64,000 nt of DNA. Source: Vitreoscilla massiliensis (lineage in GTDB: Bacteria > Pseudomonadota > Gammaproteobacteria > Burkholderiales > Neisseriaceae). Both the position numbers and the translations under genes were made by a program. How positions within the stretch are numbered: position 1 is the stretch's first letter; each line of letters opens with the position of its first letter. The notes beneath the pieces are model-generated. The model worked only from the letters and a program-made list of their open reading frames with translations. It did not search any database and was not told where the DNA came from. Below are positions 41,401 through 50,080 of this stretch, in pieces. Where the stretch lies: contig NZ_LN898221.1 in assembly GCF_001457815.1 (NCBI RefSeq), positions 887,053-951,052 on the forward strand, read 5' to 3'.

Positions 41401-42336
41401 CGGTGCAGCTGACTCATCGGCATAAGCATCGTCTTGCAACACGGTTTCTTGGCGACGCAATGGGCGCAAGCGTTCGCGTCTGTGCTCGATTTCCGCCAAG
41501 GTGATTTCTTGTGGCAAGTGTTCGTCGTCATCCCAATTGGGTAAACGCTCGTCTTCTTCCCATTCGCGCTCGTCGACGCTGTCTGGCATTAAGGCATAAC
41601 CTTGTTGCACCGCCTCGTTTCGGGTTTCGATGTGCCATTTGCCTTGTTGCTGTTGCAATTGGCGCTCTAAGTTGGCTTCTACCGACTGGCTGTCAGCACT
41701 GGGTTCAAGAGACAATTTACTGGCATTGGCTTGCTCTTGCTGTTGAATTGCGGCCAAGACCTCACTGCGTTTGTTCGGTTTCGGTGCCATTTCGCGCACA
41801 CGGCTGCTCACTTGCTGCCATTTTTGGCGCAAAGACACCGTCGGTTTGCTGGTGGTTTCGACTGGCTCGGTAGTGATTGGCTCAGGAGCAGATGAATCGT
41901 TTGTCGCTTCTAGCGCGGTTGCAGTGGCTCTGGCGACAGCCGCTTCGGCTTCTTCTAAAGCCAATTGCTCAGCGGCGGCTTTTTTGGCCGCTTGTTGACT
42001 TAAGGTAGCGATGGGTTCAGTAAGTGTGGGTGTGGCATCAATGTGTGACTCGGCCATGGCTTTTACAGGCCGCTTTTGACGCCCGAATAAATTGGCGCTG
42101 ACGTTTTTAGTTGTCATGGCAGTGTCATCGACAGACAGTGTCGATTCAGCGACACTTATCTCGCTATCGGGTACCGAAACAGACTTGCTGTCAGCATTTT
42201 TTTTATCGCTGTGCTGTTCATGACGGGACAAATAACGGTATTCCAATTGCCACTCAGCACGGCGTTTGCTCTCCCTTACCAGCAAAAACGCAATGAAAAC
42301 AAGCAATATTAATAAGACGAACCAAAACATATGCAA
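38422..42336 (-). CDS. ftsK: FtsK/SpoIIIE-family DNA translocase with long linker
   Basis: This 1304-residue motor moves chromosomal DNA at the division septum. The N-terminus has a single membrane helix (about residues 4-20) and not the four of E. coli FtsK. A Glu/Gln/Pro/Ala-rich linker of about 800 residues follows. The motor has Walker [11 protein letters not shown] near 962, Walker [12 protein letters not shown] and [10 protein letters not shown]. The C-terminal gamma winged helix ([20 protein letters not shown] to the end) reads KOPS-type sequences. The linker has unusual repeats: EVIEL appears at about residues 378, 398 and 470, and [10 protein letters not shown] is doubled near 325-355. 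The start could be ATG 42336 or 42330. Uptake-like sequences occur inside the linker codons. Confidence 0.9.
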   Translation of the reverse strand: MHMFWFVLLILLVFIAFLLVRESKRRAEWQLEYRYLSRHEQHSDKKNADSKSVSVPDSEISVAESTLSVDDTAMTTKNVSANLFGRQKRPVKAMAESHIDATPTLTEPIATLSQQAAKKAAAEQLALEEAEAAVARATATALEATNDSSAPEPITTEPVETTSKPTVSLRQKWQQVSSRVREMAPKPNKRSEVLAAIQQQEQANASKLSLEPSADSQSVEANLERQLQQQQGKWHIETRNEAVQQGYALMPDSVDEREWEEDERLPNWDDDEHLPQEITLAEIEHRRERLRPLRRQETVLQDDAYADESAAPVVAKKTIELGDVAHVIRAIKEDSQTPVLESQIIDADDVAHVIKAIKNEGSAHAYAHQHGHDDDLEVIELPEQPVRHEQPPEHLEVIELNWAPRQSEYARRVGIHANKEALSTGSDAPVPNKVSGITLERPELETIQLDTGSYVPRVPANKAVLEVIELPSVATKQVLPKAKPTRQTIVLTDNGLETVNEFGEAVASLPAVTSRHADDDALLKAMVGQQSQERLIEDEDIRANLLRQRLARRRSGVASAAEMAAGNDVIAEDEVLANLAKTDSPVNRNQRQLKPRPVVRESVIPPTARIGSEHGFKVKPESLPPAQPISTRFTPFQHPELAQAAAATAAVVDASSNTPVSPTLNALQAATAAAALQSSASMTAPVASTHLELVEPVELQLEPEAVHLELEPEAETAPTNNVYSSRGWSQPITMDAELPVFPEVENDFDFFDMETPLPEPVSLPADQVAVAATVSAVSAPVQPAVVATPAPTTAPILATAAPVRLSSPDFDSVVLPNLQLLQAPIDDTDLRPDDEVLINNGIIIEEKLAEFKVNVKVTDAYAGPVITRYEIEPATGVRGSQVVNLEKDLARSLGFASIRVVETIPGKTCMGLELPNPKRQMIRLSSVFQAPVFQESKSKLTLALGQDISGNPVVTDLAKAPHLLVAGTTGSGKSVGVNAMILSMLFKATPEEVRMIMIDPKMLELSIYEGIPHLLAPVVTDMKLAANALNWCVNEMEKRYRLMSHMGVRNLAGYNQKIAEAKARGQSIVNPFSITPEEPDLLEKLPFIVVVVDEFADLMMTAGKKIEELIARLAQKARAAGIHLILATQRPSVDVITGLIKANIPTRIAFQVSSKIDSRTILDQMGAENLLGQGDMLFLPPGTGYPRRIHGAFVADDEVHNVVEYLKQFGEPDYVDDILSHGGLDDAGSGMGGGNSGDEQDALYDQAVKFVVSSGKTSISAVQRQMRIGYNRAARLVDQMEAAGVLSAPEHNGNRSLLVPQREM

Positions 42337-42395
42337 TATAAGTGTTATTTTTGTAAGTAAGTAAGCTCATTGTACCTGTTTTCAACGCACATGCT

Positions 42396-42424
42396 ACAAA
42401 AAAGCCCCATCGTTTGATGGGGCT
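42396..42424 (-). terminator. Rho-independent terminator after acnB
   Basis: On the reverse strand AGCCCCATC and GATGGGGCT form a nine-pair stem with a four-base loop, followed by six or more T residues. Confidence 0.88.
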
Positions 42425-42447
42425 GGATGTAAAAATCAGCAGGCTGA

Positions 42448-45039
42448 CTAAATGTTCACTTGTTCAGCAACGGTTTCATATTTTTCAATTTGATTGAAAT
42501 TCATGTAGCGGTACACTTCTGCACCTTTTTCGTTGATGATGGCCACGTTTTGGAAATACTCTTCTACGGTTGGGATGTGACCCAATTTAGAAGCAATCGC
42601 TGCCAATTCAGCCGAGCTCAAGTACACATAAGTGTTTTTGCCCAAACGGTTCGGGAAGTTACGGGTTGAGGTAGACACCACAGTCGCACCTTCGCGCACT
42701 TGTGCTTGGTTACCCATGCACAATGAGCAACCTGGCATTTCCATGCGCGCACCAGCGCGACCCAAAATACCGTAGTAGCCTTCGTCAGACAATTGTTCCG
42801 CGTCCATTTTGGTTGGAGGAGCCACCCACAAACGCACTGGAATATCGGCTTTACCTTCTAACAATTTACCGGCAGCACGGAAGTGACCGATGTTGGTCAT
42901 GCAAGAACCGATGAACACTTCATCAATTTTGGTGCCGGCAACGTCTGACAAGATTTTCACGTCATCAGGGTCGTTAGGGCAAGCCAAGATCGGCTCTTTC
43001 ACATCGTCCATGTTGATTTCGATGACTGCAGCGTATTCAGCATCGGCATCGGCTTCCAACAATTGTGGATTGGCCAACCATTTTTCCATGCTTTCGATAC
43101 GACGCGCCAAAGTACGGGCATCGGCGTAACCGTCGGCAATCATGTTTTTCATCAACACGACGTTAGATTGCATGTATTCAATAATCGGTTCTTTGTTCAA
43201 TTTCACCGTACAACCTGCGGCAGAACGCTCAGCAGAAGCATCGGTCAATTCAAACGCTTGTTCCACTTTCAAATCAGGCAAGCCTTCGATTTCCAAAATG
43301 CGGCCTGAGAAAATGTTTTTCTTACCGGCTTTGGCCACAGTCAACAAACCTGCTTTGATGGCATACAAAGGAATCGCATTCACCAAGTCACGCAAAGTCA
43401 CGCCTGGTTGCAACGTACCAGAGAAACGCACCAATACAGATTCAGGCATGTCCAAAGGCATCACACCAGTGGCAGCAGCAAACGCTACCAAACCAGAACC
43501 GGCTGGGAAGGAAATACCGATAGGGAAACGGGTGTGCGAGTCGCCACCAGTACCAACAGTATCAGGCATCAACAAACGGTTTAACCATGAGTGAATCACG
43601 CCATCACCTGGACGCAAAGCCACACCGCCACGAGTAGAAATGAACTCAGGCAATTCTTTGTGGGTTTTCACGTCAACCGGTTTAGGGTAAGCGGCGGTGT
43701 GACAGAATGATTGCATCACCAAGTCAGCCGAGAAGCCCAAGCAAGCCAAGTCTTTCAATTCGTCACGGGTCATAGGACCAGTGGTGTCTTGCGAGCCAAC
43801 AGTGGTCATCTTAGGTTCACAGTAAGTACCAGGGCGCACGCCTTGACCTTCTTGTAAGCCACAAGCGCGACCGACCATTTTTTGCGCCAAAGTGAAACCA
43901 GCATTGGTAGCAGCAGGTGCTTGTGGCAAGCGGAACGCTTCAGAAGCAGGCAAGCCCAAGGCTTCGCGTGCTTTACCAGTCAAACCACGACCAATAATCA
44001 AGTTAATACGGCCACCGGCTTGTACTTCATCAAACAAAACTTGAGATTTCAATTCGAAGTTGGCAATGGTTTCGCCGTTTTTAACGATTTTGCCTTCGTA
44101 TGGGAAGATGTCTACCACATCGCCCATGTTCAAGTTAGACACGTCTACTTCGATAGGCAAAGCGCCTGAGTCTTCTTGAGTATTGAAGAAAATTGGTGCA
44201 ATTTTGCCACCCAAGCACACGCCACCAAAGCGTTTGTTAGGAACAAAAGGAATGTCTTCACCTGTGTGCCAAATCACTGAGTTGGTCGCAGATTTACGGC
44301 TAGAACCGGTACCTACCACGTCACCGACGTAAGCCACCAAATTGCCTTTGGCTTTCAATTCTTCCAACAATTTGATTGGGCCCACAGAACCTGGTTGATC
44401 AGGGGTGATGCCATCGCGTGGGTTTTTCAACATCGCCAATGCGTGCAATGGAATGTCAGGACGGCTCCAAGCATCAGGTGCTGGAGACAAATCGTCGGTA
44501 TTGGTTTCACCGGTCACTTTGAACACGGTCACGGTGATTTTGTCTTGTACTTTAGGACGTGAAGTGAACCATTCGGCATTGGCCCAAGATTCCATCACTT
44601 CTTTGGCATAAGCATTGCCATTGTCCATTTTGGTTTTTACATCATGGAAAGCATCAAACATCAACAAAGTGTGTTTCAGGCCTTCGGCTGCAGTGGCAGC
44701 CAATTTGTCGTCATCCAACAATTCAACCAAAGCGGAAATATTGTAACCACCCAACATGGTACCCAATAATTTGGTTGCCAATTCAGCGCTTACCAATGGG
44801 CTTTGAGCAGTGCCTTCAGCGACAGCAGCCAAGAAAGACGCTTTGACTTTCGCAGCATCATCAACGCCAGGAGGAACGCGGTGGGTCAACAAGTCCACCA
44901 AAAATTCACCCTCACCAGCTGGTGGGTTTTTTAAGAGTTCAACCAATTCAGCAGTTTGCTGAGCTGACAAAGGCAGAGGAACGGTTCCTAAAGCGGCGCG
45001 CTCCGCCACGTGGGCACGGTAGCTATCCAAAAAAGACAT
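42448..45039 (-). CDS. acnB: Aconitate hydratase B / 2-methylisocitrate dehydratase
   Basis: AcnB interconverts citrate and isocitrate in the citric acid cycle and dehydrates 2-methylisocitrate in many proteobacteria. The 863-residue protein matches the E. coli length. The N-terminal HEAT-like domain (about 1-160) is followed by the swivel domain ([18 protein letters not shown] near 245) and the Fe-S catalytic domains, with cluster cysteines in [10 protein letters not shown] near 710 and [11 protein letters not shown] near 770. It is a single-gene unit with its own terminator. AcnB can also bind RNA when it loses its cluster; nothing here tests that. Confidence 0.96.
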   Translation of the reverse strand: MSFLDSYRAHVAERAALGTVPLPLSAQQTAELVELLKNPPAGEGEFLVDLLTHRVPPGVDDAAKVKASFLAAVAEGTAQSPLVSAELATKLLGTMLGGYNISALVELLDDDKLAATAAEGLKHTLLMFDAFHDVKTKMDNGNAYAKEVMESWANAEWFTSRPKVQDKITVTVFKVTGETNTDDLSPAPDAWSRPDIPLHALAMLKNPRDGITPDQPGSVGPIKLLEELKAKGNLVAYVGDVVGTGSSRKSATNSVIWHTGEDIPFVPNKRFGGVCLGGKIAPIFFNTQEDSGALPIEVDVSNLNMGDVVDIFPYEGKIVKNGETIANFELKSQVLFDEVQAGGRINLIIGRGLTGKAREALGLPASEAFRLPQAPAATNAGFTLAQKMVGRACGLQEGQGVRPGTYCEPKMTTVGSQDTTGPMTRDELKDLACLGFSADLVMQSFCHTAAYPKPVDVKTHKELPEFISTRGGVALRPGDGVIHSWLNRLLMPDTVGTGGDSHTRFPIGISFPAGSGLVAFAAATGVMPLDMPESVLVRFSGTLQPGVTLRDLVNAIPLYAIKAGLLTVAKAGKKNIFSGRILEIEGLPDLKVEQAFELTDASAERSAAGCTVKLNKEPIIEYMQSNVVLMKNMIADGYADARTLARRIESMEKWLANPQLLEADADAEYAAVIEINMDDVKEPILACPNDPDDVKILSDVAGTKIDEVFIGSCMTNIGHFRAAGKLLEGKADIPVRLWVAPPTKMDAEQLSDEGYYGILGRAGARMEMPGCSLCMGNQAQVREGATVVSTSTRNFPNRLGKNTYVYLSSAELAAIASKLGHIPTVEEYFQNVAIINEKGAEVYRYMNFNQIEKYETVAEQVNI

Positions 45040-45452
45040 CAGAAGTTTCCTTTTGTTTAAATATAAACGGTTCTTATTCGTATTCTATGCTGTTGCGTAA
45101 CAACACATAGATTTTAAATCAATTTCACCGGATAATAAACCGCTTTTCGCGCATAACAGCCTCAGGCTATGAGCCCGGTTTAAATAGATTAAAACCAATG
45201 GCTTTATCTTGCTGATTTTTGGTGGATTCTGCAGATATTCACCTCACACCTTAAAATGCGGCCTGTAAATGAAATCATATGATTTGTAGCAGTGCAAAAC
45301 ATGGCACCACCTTTATCCTCCTCGCTTATACCCTCCCATCTAGGACAAACAACTCACCTTTACCCACTTGTTGTCGCCCTCTTGTTTCAGCGCCATTTGC
45401 CTCCATGTGTACACTGTCCGATAATAGCCATCCACGCAATGAGCCTCGCAGC
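45040..45452. other. Gene-free region between acnB and the ArsR-type gene
   Basis: The region must contain the acnB promoter. It holds a single uptake sequence at about 45258-45270. An open frame starting at 45279 runs into the ArsR gene, but its first 58 residues look non-coding. No RNA gene was seen. Confidence 0.4.
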
Positions 45453-45761
45453 ATGAACCCTCCTGAACAAATGTGGCAGCAAGCCGAAAAAGTCACCCAA
45501 GTGTACAAACTCTTGGCCAACACCCACCGCCTGATGATTTTGTGTGTGTTATTGGAACAAGAGGAATTGTGTGTGGGCGCTTTGAACCAACACATCCCGT
45601 TGAATGCCTCCCCCTTGTCGCAACATTTGAAATTGCTGCGCGACGAAGGTTGGCTGGCCACGCGCAAACAAGGCCAAACCGTGTATTACCGCATCGCCGA
45701 CGACAATATCGCGCAAATGATTGCCTTGGCCAAAAAACTCTATTGCGATTTACCGGCTTAA
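45453..45761 (+). CDS. ArsR-family winged-helix repressor
   Basis: This 102-residue repressor is of the ArsR/SmtB type. The winged helix covers most of it: KLLANTHRLMILCVLLEQEELCVGALNQ (helices 1-3), ASPLSQHLKLLRDEGWLATRKQGQTVYYRI (recognition helix and wing). The classical ELCVC metal motif is reduced to ELCVG with one cysteine, so it may sense thiols or peroxide instead of metal, as in BigR/YgaV-type members. I chose the ATG at 45453 and not 45279 because the extra N-terminus is unlike the family. Its targets are not evident from neighbours. Confidence 0.85.
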   Translation: MNPPEQMWQQAEKVTQVYKLLANTHRLMILCVLLEQEELCVGALNQHIPLNASPLSQHLKLLRDEGWLATRKQGQTVYYRIADDNIAQMIALAKKLYCDLPA

Positions 45762-45806
45762 AGCCATAGTCCACGCTTATCTCTGTTTATCCCTGATAGC
45801 GCCTTG

Positions 45807-45856
45807 TTTACAGGCCGCTTAATCCCTCGTTCACTGCGGCAAATGCGGCCTGTAAA
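45807..45856. repeat. Widely spaced inverted pair of uptake sequences
   Basis: TTTACAGGCCGC at 45807-45818 and GCGGCCTGTAAA at 45845-45856 are 26 bases apart, wider than other pairs. It lies after the ArsR gene and may act as its terminator. Confidence 0.65.
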
Positions 45857-45990
45857 GCGCCGTCCCAGCAGATAATTTGTGAATAAATCCGCGAAAAGAT
45901 TGCTAAATCATGCAATTGATATGACAATTGACGTAAGTTAACACACCACGCCGTTAGCTTTTGTTCAGGTTTACTTAGGATCTTACTCAC

Positions 45991-46818
45991 ATGCAAAAAA
46001 TCTTGACCTCTTTGATGACTCTTTCCGTTTCAGCCGTTTTGTTAAGCGCTTGTGGCGGCAATTCTAACCAAGCGCCAGCCGGTGACAAACCAGCTGAAGG
46101 CAGCGCCCCTGCTGCTGCTAACCAAACTGTGCCAAGCAAAATCGTCATTGGTTTGGACGATAACTTCCCTCCTATGGGCTTTCGCGATGACAAAAACGAA
46201 TTGGTGGGTTTTGACATCGACATGGCCAAAGCCGCTGCCAAACACATGGGCGTAGAAGTGGAATTCAAACCGATAGACTGGGCAGCCAAAGAATCAGAAT
46301 TGAAATCAAAACGCGTCGACTTGTTGTGGAACGGCTTGACCATCACCGAAGAGCGCAAACAAAACATCTTGTTCTCTAACCCATACATGGAAAACCACCA
46401 AATCATCGTGGTGTCTGCCGGCTCACCAATCAAAGTGAAAACCGACTTGAATGGCAAAATCGTCGGTGTACAAGATGGCAGCAGCGCCATCCCTGCCGTT
46501 GAAGCCGATGCGGTATCAAAATCGTTTAAAGAAATGAAAAAATACGGTGACAACGTCACTGCATTGATGGATTTGAGCACCAAACGCATAGACGCGGTGG
46601 TGGTAGACGAAGTGGTGGGTCGCTATTATGTGGCGAAAAAACCGACCGAATACGTTGTTTTGGAAGACAATTTCGGCACTGAAGAATACGGCGTGGGCAT
46701 GCGCAAAGAAGACCAAGCCTTGCACGACAAATTGCAAGGCGCATTGGTAGCGATGAAAGCTGACGGTACTTCTGCTAAAATCGCCAACCAATGGTTTGGT
46801 AAAGACATCATCAAATAA
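45991..46818 (+). CDS. Polar amino-acid ABC transporter binding lipoprotein
   Basis: This 275-residue solute-binding lipoprotein (SBP_bac_3) has a signal peptide with lipobox LLSACGG (Cys21) and a short Ala/Pro linker. The binding domain begins KIVIGLDDNFPPMGFRDDKNELVGFDIDMAKAAAKHMG (about 50-87), and NGLTITEERKQNILFSNPYM carries the usual Arg contact. It starts the operon with permease and ATPase. It is a distant paralog of the protein at 1972-2832. Ligand (glutamine, arginine, glutamate or another) is not clear. The start is ATG 45991 with AGGA ten bases upstream. Confidence 0.9.
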   Translation: MQKILTSLMTLSVSAVLLSACGGNSNQAPAGDKPAEGSAPAAANQTVPSKIVIGLDDNFPPMGFRDDKNELVGFDIDMAKAAAKHMGVEVEFKPIDWAAKESELKSKRVDLLWNGLTITEERKQNILFSNPYMENHQIIVVSAGSPIKVKTDLNGKIVGVQDGSSAIPAVEADAVSKSFKEMKKYGDNVTALMDLSTKRIDAVVVDEVVGRYYVAKKPTEYVVLEDNFGTEEYGVGMRKEDQALHDKLQGALVAMKADGTSAKIANQWFGKDIIK

Positions 46819-46844
46819 GGCGATGTCGCGTTTTTGATTCAATA

Positions 46845-46876
46845 AACGCTGTCTGAAACATCCTTCAGACAGCGTT
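46845..46876 (+). terminator. Hairpin built from a different uptake-sequence dialect
   Basis: AACGCTGTCTGAA and TTCAGACAGCGTT form a 13-pair stem with a six-base loop, followed by a T/G-rich run. The arm ends in GTCTGAA, as in the classical Neisseria DUS (GCCGTCTGAA), and not in the CCTGTAA form used elsewhere. It sits between binding-protein and permease genes. Confidence 0.75.
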
Positions 46877-46880
46877 GTTG

Positions 46881-46898
46881 TTTTACAGGACGCTTTTA
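46881..46898. repeat. Variant uptake-like sequence before the permease
   Basis: TTTTACAGGACGCTTTTA is the GGACGCT variant also seen at 1237-1250 and 2873-2886. Confidence 0.6.
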
Positions 46899-46911
46899 AT
46901 TAGGTACACAC

Positions 46912-47556
46912 ATGGATTATTTAATACAAATGCTTCCGCCCCTGTGGGAAGGCGCACAAATGACTTTGAAGTTGTTTGTGATTACCTTGCTGCTGTCGAT
47001 TCCACTGGGGCTGATTTTGGCGCTGTTGCGTCTGTCTGGCATCAAGGCTTTTGATGTCTTGGTCAATGGCTATATTTGGCTGATGCGCGGCACGCCGCTG
47101 ATGCTGCAAATGCTGTTCGTTTATTTCGCCCTGCCCGCTGTCGGCATTTACTTTGAAGACTTCACCGCGGCGGTGGTGGCGTTTGCCTTGAATTATGCCG
47201 CCTACTTTGCCGAAATTTTCCGCGGTGGCATCTTGGCCATCGGCCGCGGCCAATACGAAGCGGCCAAGACTTTGGGCATGTCGTATCCACAAACCATGCG
47301 CCGCATCGTGCTGCCGCAAATGTGGAAAAAAATTCTGCCGCCCTTATCGAATGAAACCATCACCTTGGTCAAAGACACCTCGTTGGTGTATGTGTTGGCC
47401 TTGAATGACTTGCTGCGCGCCACCCGCAATATTGTGCAACGCGACTTCAATGTCACCCCGTTTATTACTGCCGCTGCATTCTACTTAATCATGACTTTGA
47501 TTTTGACGTGGATGTTCCAATACATGGAGAAACGCTATGCCGTCTATGAAGACTGA
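46912..47556 (+). CDS. Polar amino-acid ABC transporter permease
   Basis: This 214-residue inner-membrane permease of the HisM/GlnP group has about five helices and the EAA loop [21 protein letters not shown] near residues 120-140. It lies between binding-protein and ATPase genes; its 3' end overlaps the ATPase start by 20 bases, so translation is probably coupled. AGGT stands seven bases before ATG 46912. Confidence 0.92.
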   Translation: MDYLIQMLPPLWEGAQMTLKLFVITLLLSIPLGLILALLRLSGIKAFDVLVNGYIWLMRGTPLMLQMLFVYFALPAVGIYFEDFTAAVVAFALNYAAYFAEIFRGGILAIGRGQYEAAKTLGMSYPQTMRRIVLPQMWKKILPPLSNETITLVKDTSLVYVLALNDLLRATRNIVQRDFNVTPFITAAAFYLIMTLILTWMFQYMEKRYAVYED

Positions 47557-48316
47557 TTTGATGATAGACGCCCAGCACATCCGCAAATCGTTTGGCGCGT
47601 TGGAAGTGTTGAAAGACGTGAGTTTGCAAGTGCGTCCATCAGAAGTGGTGGCGATTATTGGTTCGTCAGGCTCAGGCAAATCAACACTGCTGCGCTGCTT
47701 GAATCATTTGGAAACCGTCAATGGCGGCAGCATCACCATCGAAGGCCAAACCTTGGTCAGCAGCGATGACGCTGGCCATGCGCATTACCCCAGCGACAAA
47801 GAAGTGAAAGCCATTTGCAGCAAAATGGGCATGGTGTTCCAGCAATTCAATTTGTTCCCGCACATGACGGTGATACAGAACATCATTGAAGCGCCGATGA
47901 CGGTGAAAAAAATGCGCAAAGAGCAAATCCTGCCTTTAGCGCACGAATTGCTCGCCAAAGTAGGCTTGGCCGAGAAACACGATTTTTACCCCTCGCAATT
48001 GTCCGGCGGTCAAAAACAGCGTGTCGCCATTGCCCGCGCCTTGGCAATGCAACCGGACATCATGTTGTTTGACGAACCGACCTCGGCGCTCGACCCTGAG
48101 CTCACCGGCGAAGTGTTGAAAACCATGCAAAAACTGGCCGAAGACAATATGACCATGGTGGTGGTCACACATGAAATGGGTTTTGCGCGCGAAGTGGCCG
48201 ACAAAGTCTATTTCATGGACGGCGGGGTGATGGTAGAAGGCGGCGAGGCCAAAGCCTTCTTCGACAATCCGCAACACCCACGCACCAAGGCGTTTTTAAG
48301 CAATATGTTGAAGTAA
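47537..48316 (+). CDS. Polar amino-acid ABC transporter ATPase
   Basis: This 259-residue ATPase (GlnQ/HisP type) has Walker [13 protein letters not shown] near residue 36, signature [15 protein letters not shown] near 155, Walker [15 protein letters not shown] near 177 and the switch His in [14 protein letters not shown]. Together with the two upstream genes it makes a complete importer. It may also serve the permease at 1263-1988, which has no ATPase beside it; that is inference. The start is ATG 47537, eight bases after GGAG. A paired uptake-sequence terminator follows. Confidence 0.93.
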   Translation: MPSMKTDLMIDAQHIRKSFGALEVLKDVSLQVRPSEVVAIIGSSGSGKSTLLRCLNHLETVNGGSITIEGQTLVSSDDAGHAHYPSDKEVKAICSKMGMVFQQFNLFPHMTVIQNIIEAPMTVKKMRKEQILPLAHELLAKVGLAEKHDFYPSQLSGGQKQRVAIARALAMQPDIMLFDEPTSALDPELTGEVLKTMQKLAEDNMTMVVVTHEMGFAREVADKVYFMDGGVMVEGGEAKAFFDNPQHPRTKAFLSNMLK

Positions 48317-48351
48317 GTCAACACCCACATCTTGCGGTTTTCCTAAGCTAC

Positions 48352-48382
48352 AAGCGGCCTGTAAGCATTTACAGGCCGCTTA
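48352..48382 (+). terminator. Paired uptake-sequence terminator after the amino-acid transporter
   Basis: AAGCGGCCTGTAA and TTACAGGCCGCTT surround a four-to-five base loop, just past the ATPase stop. Confidence 0.8.
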
Positions 48383-48430
48383 TGTTATCTTCACAGCATT
48401 ACCTACCACATCATTGCTAAGGGGACGGCA

Positions 48431-49075
48431 TTGGATACGCTGTTGGATTTTGTCTTGAGCCGCTGGCTGGGCGTGCCCTTATTGTTCGCCATCGGTTTTT
48501 GGCTGCGCCGCGAAGGCTTATACCGCATCGGCTATGAACGTTTGCACGATGAACGCCCGCATTACATCAAAGACCGCGACATTTGGCTGTTGTGGCGCAG
48601 GCTTGGGCGTTTCAACCACAACATCGGTTGGTGGTACAGCCGCGTATTGGGCCCTTATTTTATGCTGATGGCGCTGGTGGCGTTTGTGTTATTGTGGATA
48701 TTGCGCTGGGAATTAACCTCTTGGTTTGACGAGCAAAGACAGCAACTGTTTCCGATTGCCTTACTGGTGGTATTGGCATGGGTGTTATGCCACTGCGCCA
48801 CCCCGATACAAGAGCCATTTAGCGGCCAGCGCATACCGGCCATGGGCTTAGACATCGAGCATTACAAAGACACGGTGTATACGCTGTACCAGCGCATAGA
48901 AGTACAACACGATTATTGGCAACTCGGTGATAAGGCCAACGACCAGTTTCATTTGGACTGGCTGCGTTTCGCGCCCCGTTTGATGGTAGTAGGCGCCATC
49001 ATCTGGTACAGCATCATGGTGTCGTGGGCAGCGATGGCGCTGCTTCTCACCTTACAAACCAACCTTTTCGGCTAA
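48431..49075 (+). CDS. Hypothetical membrane protein with four hydrophobic segments
   Basis: This 214-residue protein has hydrophobic segments at about residues 10-24, 76-95, 103-122 and 185-208, with an Arg/Trp-rich cytoplasmic loop between the first two (ERLHDERPHYIKDRDIWLLWRRLGRFN). The start is TTG 48431, shortly after AAGGGGA, and no ATG fits near the N-terminus. I do not recognise the family. It is a single gene between two uptake-sequence hairpins, so its function cannot be inferred from an operon. Confidence 0.72.
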   Translation: MDTLLDFVLSRWLGVPLLFAIGFWLRREGLYRIGYERLHDERPHYIKDRDIWLLWRRLGRFNHNIGWWYSRVLGPYFMLMALVAFVLLWILRWELTSWFDEQRQQLFPIALLVVLAWVLCHCATPIQEPFSGQRIPAMGLDIEHYKDTVYTLYQRIEVQHDYWQLGDKANDQFHLDWLRFAPRLMVVGAIIWYSIMVSWAAMALLLTLQTNLFG

Positions 49076-49093
49076 GCCTTTGCTGTACACAAC

Positions 49094-49131
49094 AAGCGGC
49101 CTGTAAACCCAAGCAAGTGTTTACAGGCCGC
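49094..49131. terminator. Paired uptake-sequence hairpin with longer loop
   Basis: GCGGCCTGTAAAC and GTTTACAGGCCGC (nearly) flank a loop of about ten bases. It separates converging genes. Confidence 0.7.
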
Positions 49132-49187
49132 ATGATTTACTGCTTCATGTCGTTTATTTCAATTGCTTTATGTCCCTCGCTTTGGCA

Positions 49188-49931
49188 TCACTTGCCTGAT
49201 TGCCCAGAGCCCACACCTTGCACCACCGCACCGCCAATGATTTGTACCGGCAAAGTCACCACATCGACCACCAGAGCCAAGGGCTGCAACAGCTGTTGTT
49301 GCCATGAAGCGGCGCTGGCATTGGGATTTTTTTCACTGCGCAACACCACTTTGAACGTATGCGGCTGTGGCAAGCGGTGCACGGTTTTGCCACTGAATTT
49401 GGCGGCGCTAATGGGCAAGTATTCAACATTGATGCCGACCGAGCAATCGTAAACACCGGCGCTGACCAGTTCATTGCAATAAAAGCCCAAGTCTTGCAAT
49501 GACTGGCGCTCTCGCGGCGTGACTTGCGACAAGGGTTTGCGGTAGTTCAAACGCACTTGCTCAAACCATTGCTGTTGCTGCGGCCGCGCTGCCATCAACA
49601 CCGCGCCCAAACCATCGCGTGAGTATTGTCCATTGAGGCGCACATAGCGCATGTCGACGCTTTGCCAGAGCTGATTCAGAAAACCGGCGGGCTTGCCTTG
49701 CGGCAGCATCAAATAACTGTGCGCCTTGCCCACCAATACCCATGCATCGGCATATTCGGGCAGCGGCGTTTTTGGGCGAGCCACTGCCAGCAAGGTGCCT
49801 TCTAACAACACTTGGTATTGGTAATCGGCAGCGACATCACCGCCATTCATGTCATGCCGTACATATAGACTGGCGCAGCCGCTCAAGGCGCAGGCCAGCA
49901 AGATAAGCAGCAGCTTCGCGGTGTGTTTCAT
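49188..49931 (-). CDS. Hypothetical lipoprotein
   Basis: This 247-residue protein begins with a signal peptide and lipobox CALSGCAS (Cys near residue 19), so it is probably anchored in the envelope. The mature part has no motif I recognise; it contains LVGKAHSYLMLPQGK and a C-terminal hydrophobic VVDVVTLPVQIIGGAVVQGVG resembling the ends of some conserved outer-membrane-associated lipoproteins. I set the start at ATG 49931 because AAGGAAGG precedes it; an upstream in-frame start at 49991 would bury the signal peptide. Confidence 0.78.
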   Translation of the reverse strand: MKHTAKLLLILLACALSGCASLYVRHDMNGGDVAADYQYQVLLEGTLLAVARPKTPLPEYADAWVLVGKAHSYLMLPQGKPAGFLNQLWQSVDMRYVRLNGQYSRDGLGAVLMAARPQQQQWFEQVRLNYRKPLSQVTPRERQSLQDLGFYCNELVSAGVYDCSVGINVEYLPISAAKFSGKTVHRLPQPHTFKVVLRSEKNPNASAASWQQQLLQPLALVVDVVTLPVQIIGGAVVQGVGSGQSGK

Positions 49932-50017
49932 CGCCTTCCTTTGCGGCTTGTGGCTCAGTGACGACCAGCCTACCCACGGGTTTAAATACACAGATTAAAC
50001 CACAAACCCTGTAACAC

Positions 50018-50055
50018 AAGCGGCCTGTAAATGGTTTGTCGCATTTATAGGCCGC
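50018..50055. repeat. Degenerate paired uptake sequence
   Basis: AAGCGGCCTGTAA is followed after about ten bases by TTTATAGGCCGC, with one change (ATAGG for ACAGG) breaking the pair. Confidence 0.55.
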
Positions 50056-50080
50056 ATTTCACAACATTATTTTACCAACA

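Noticed and set aside
45279..45452. An N-terminal extension of 58 residues for the ArsR-type regulator.
   Set aside because: It is Cys/Ser/Pro-rich, unlike the family, and the internal ATG at 45453 gives a normal-length ArsR protein.
47537..47550. ATGCCGTCTATGAA at the ATPase start resembles the Neisseria uptake sequence ATGCCGTCTGAA.
   Set aside because: Two extra bases interrupt the core and it is the normal start of a coding sequence; a chance resemblance is likely.
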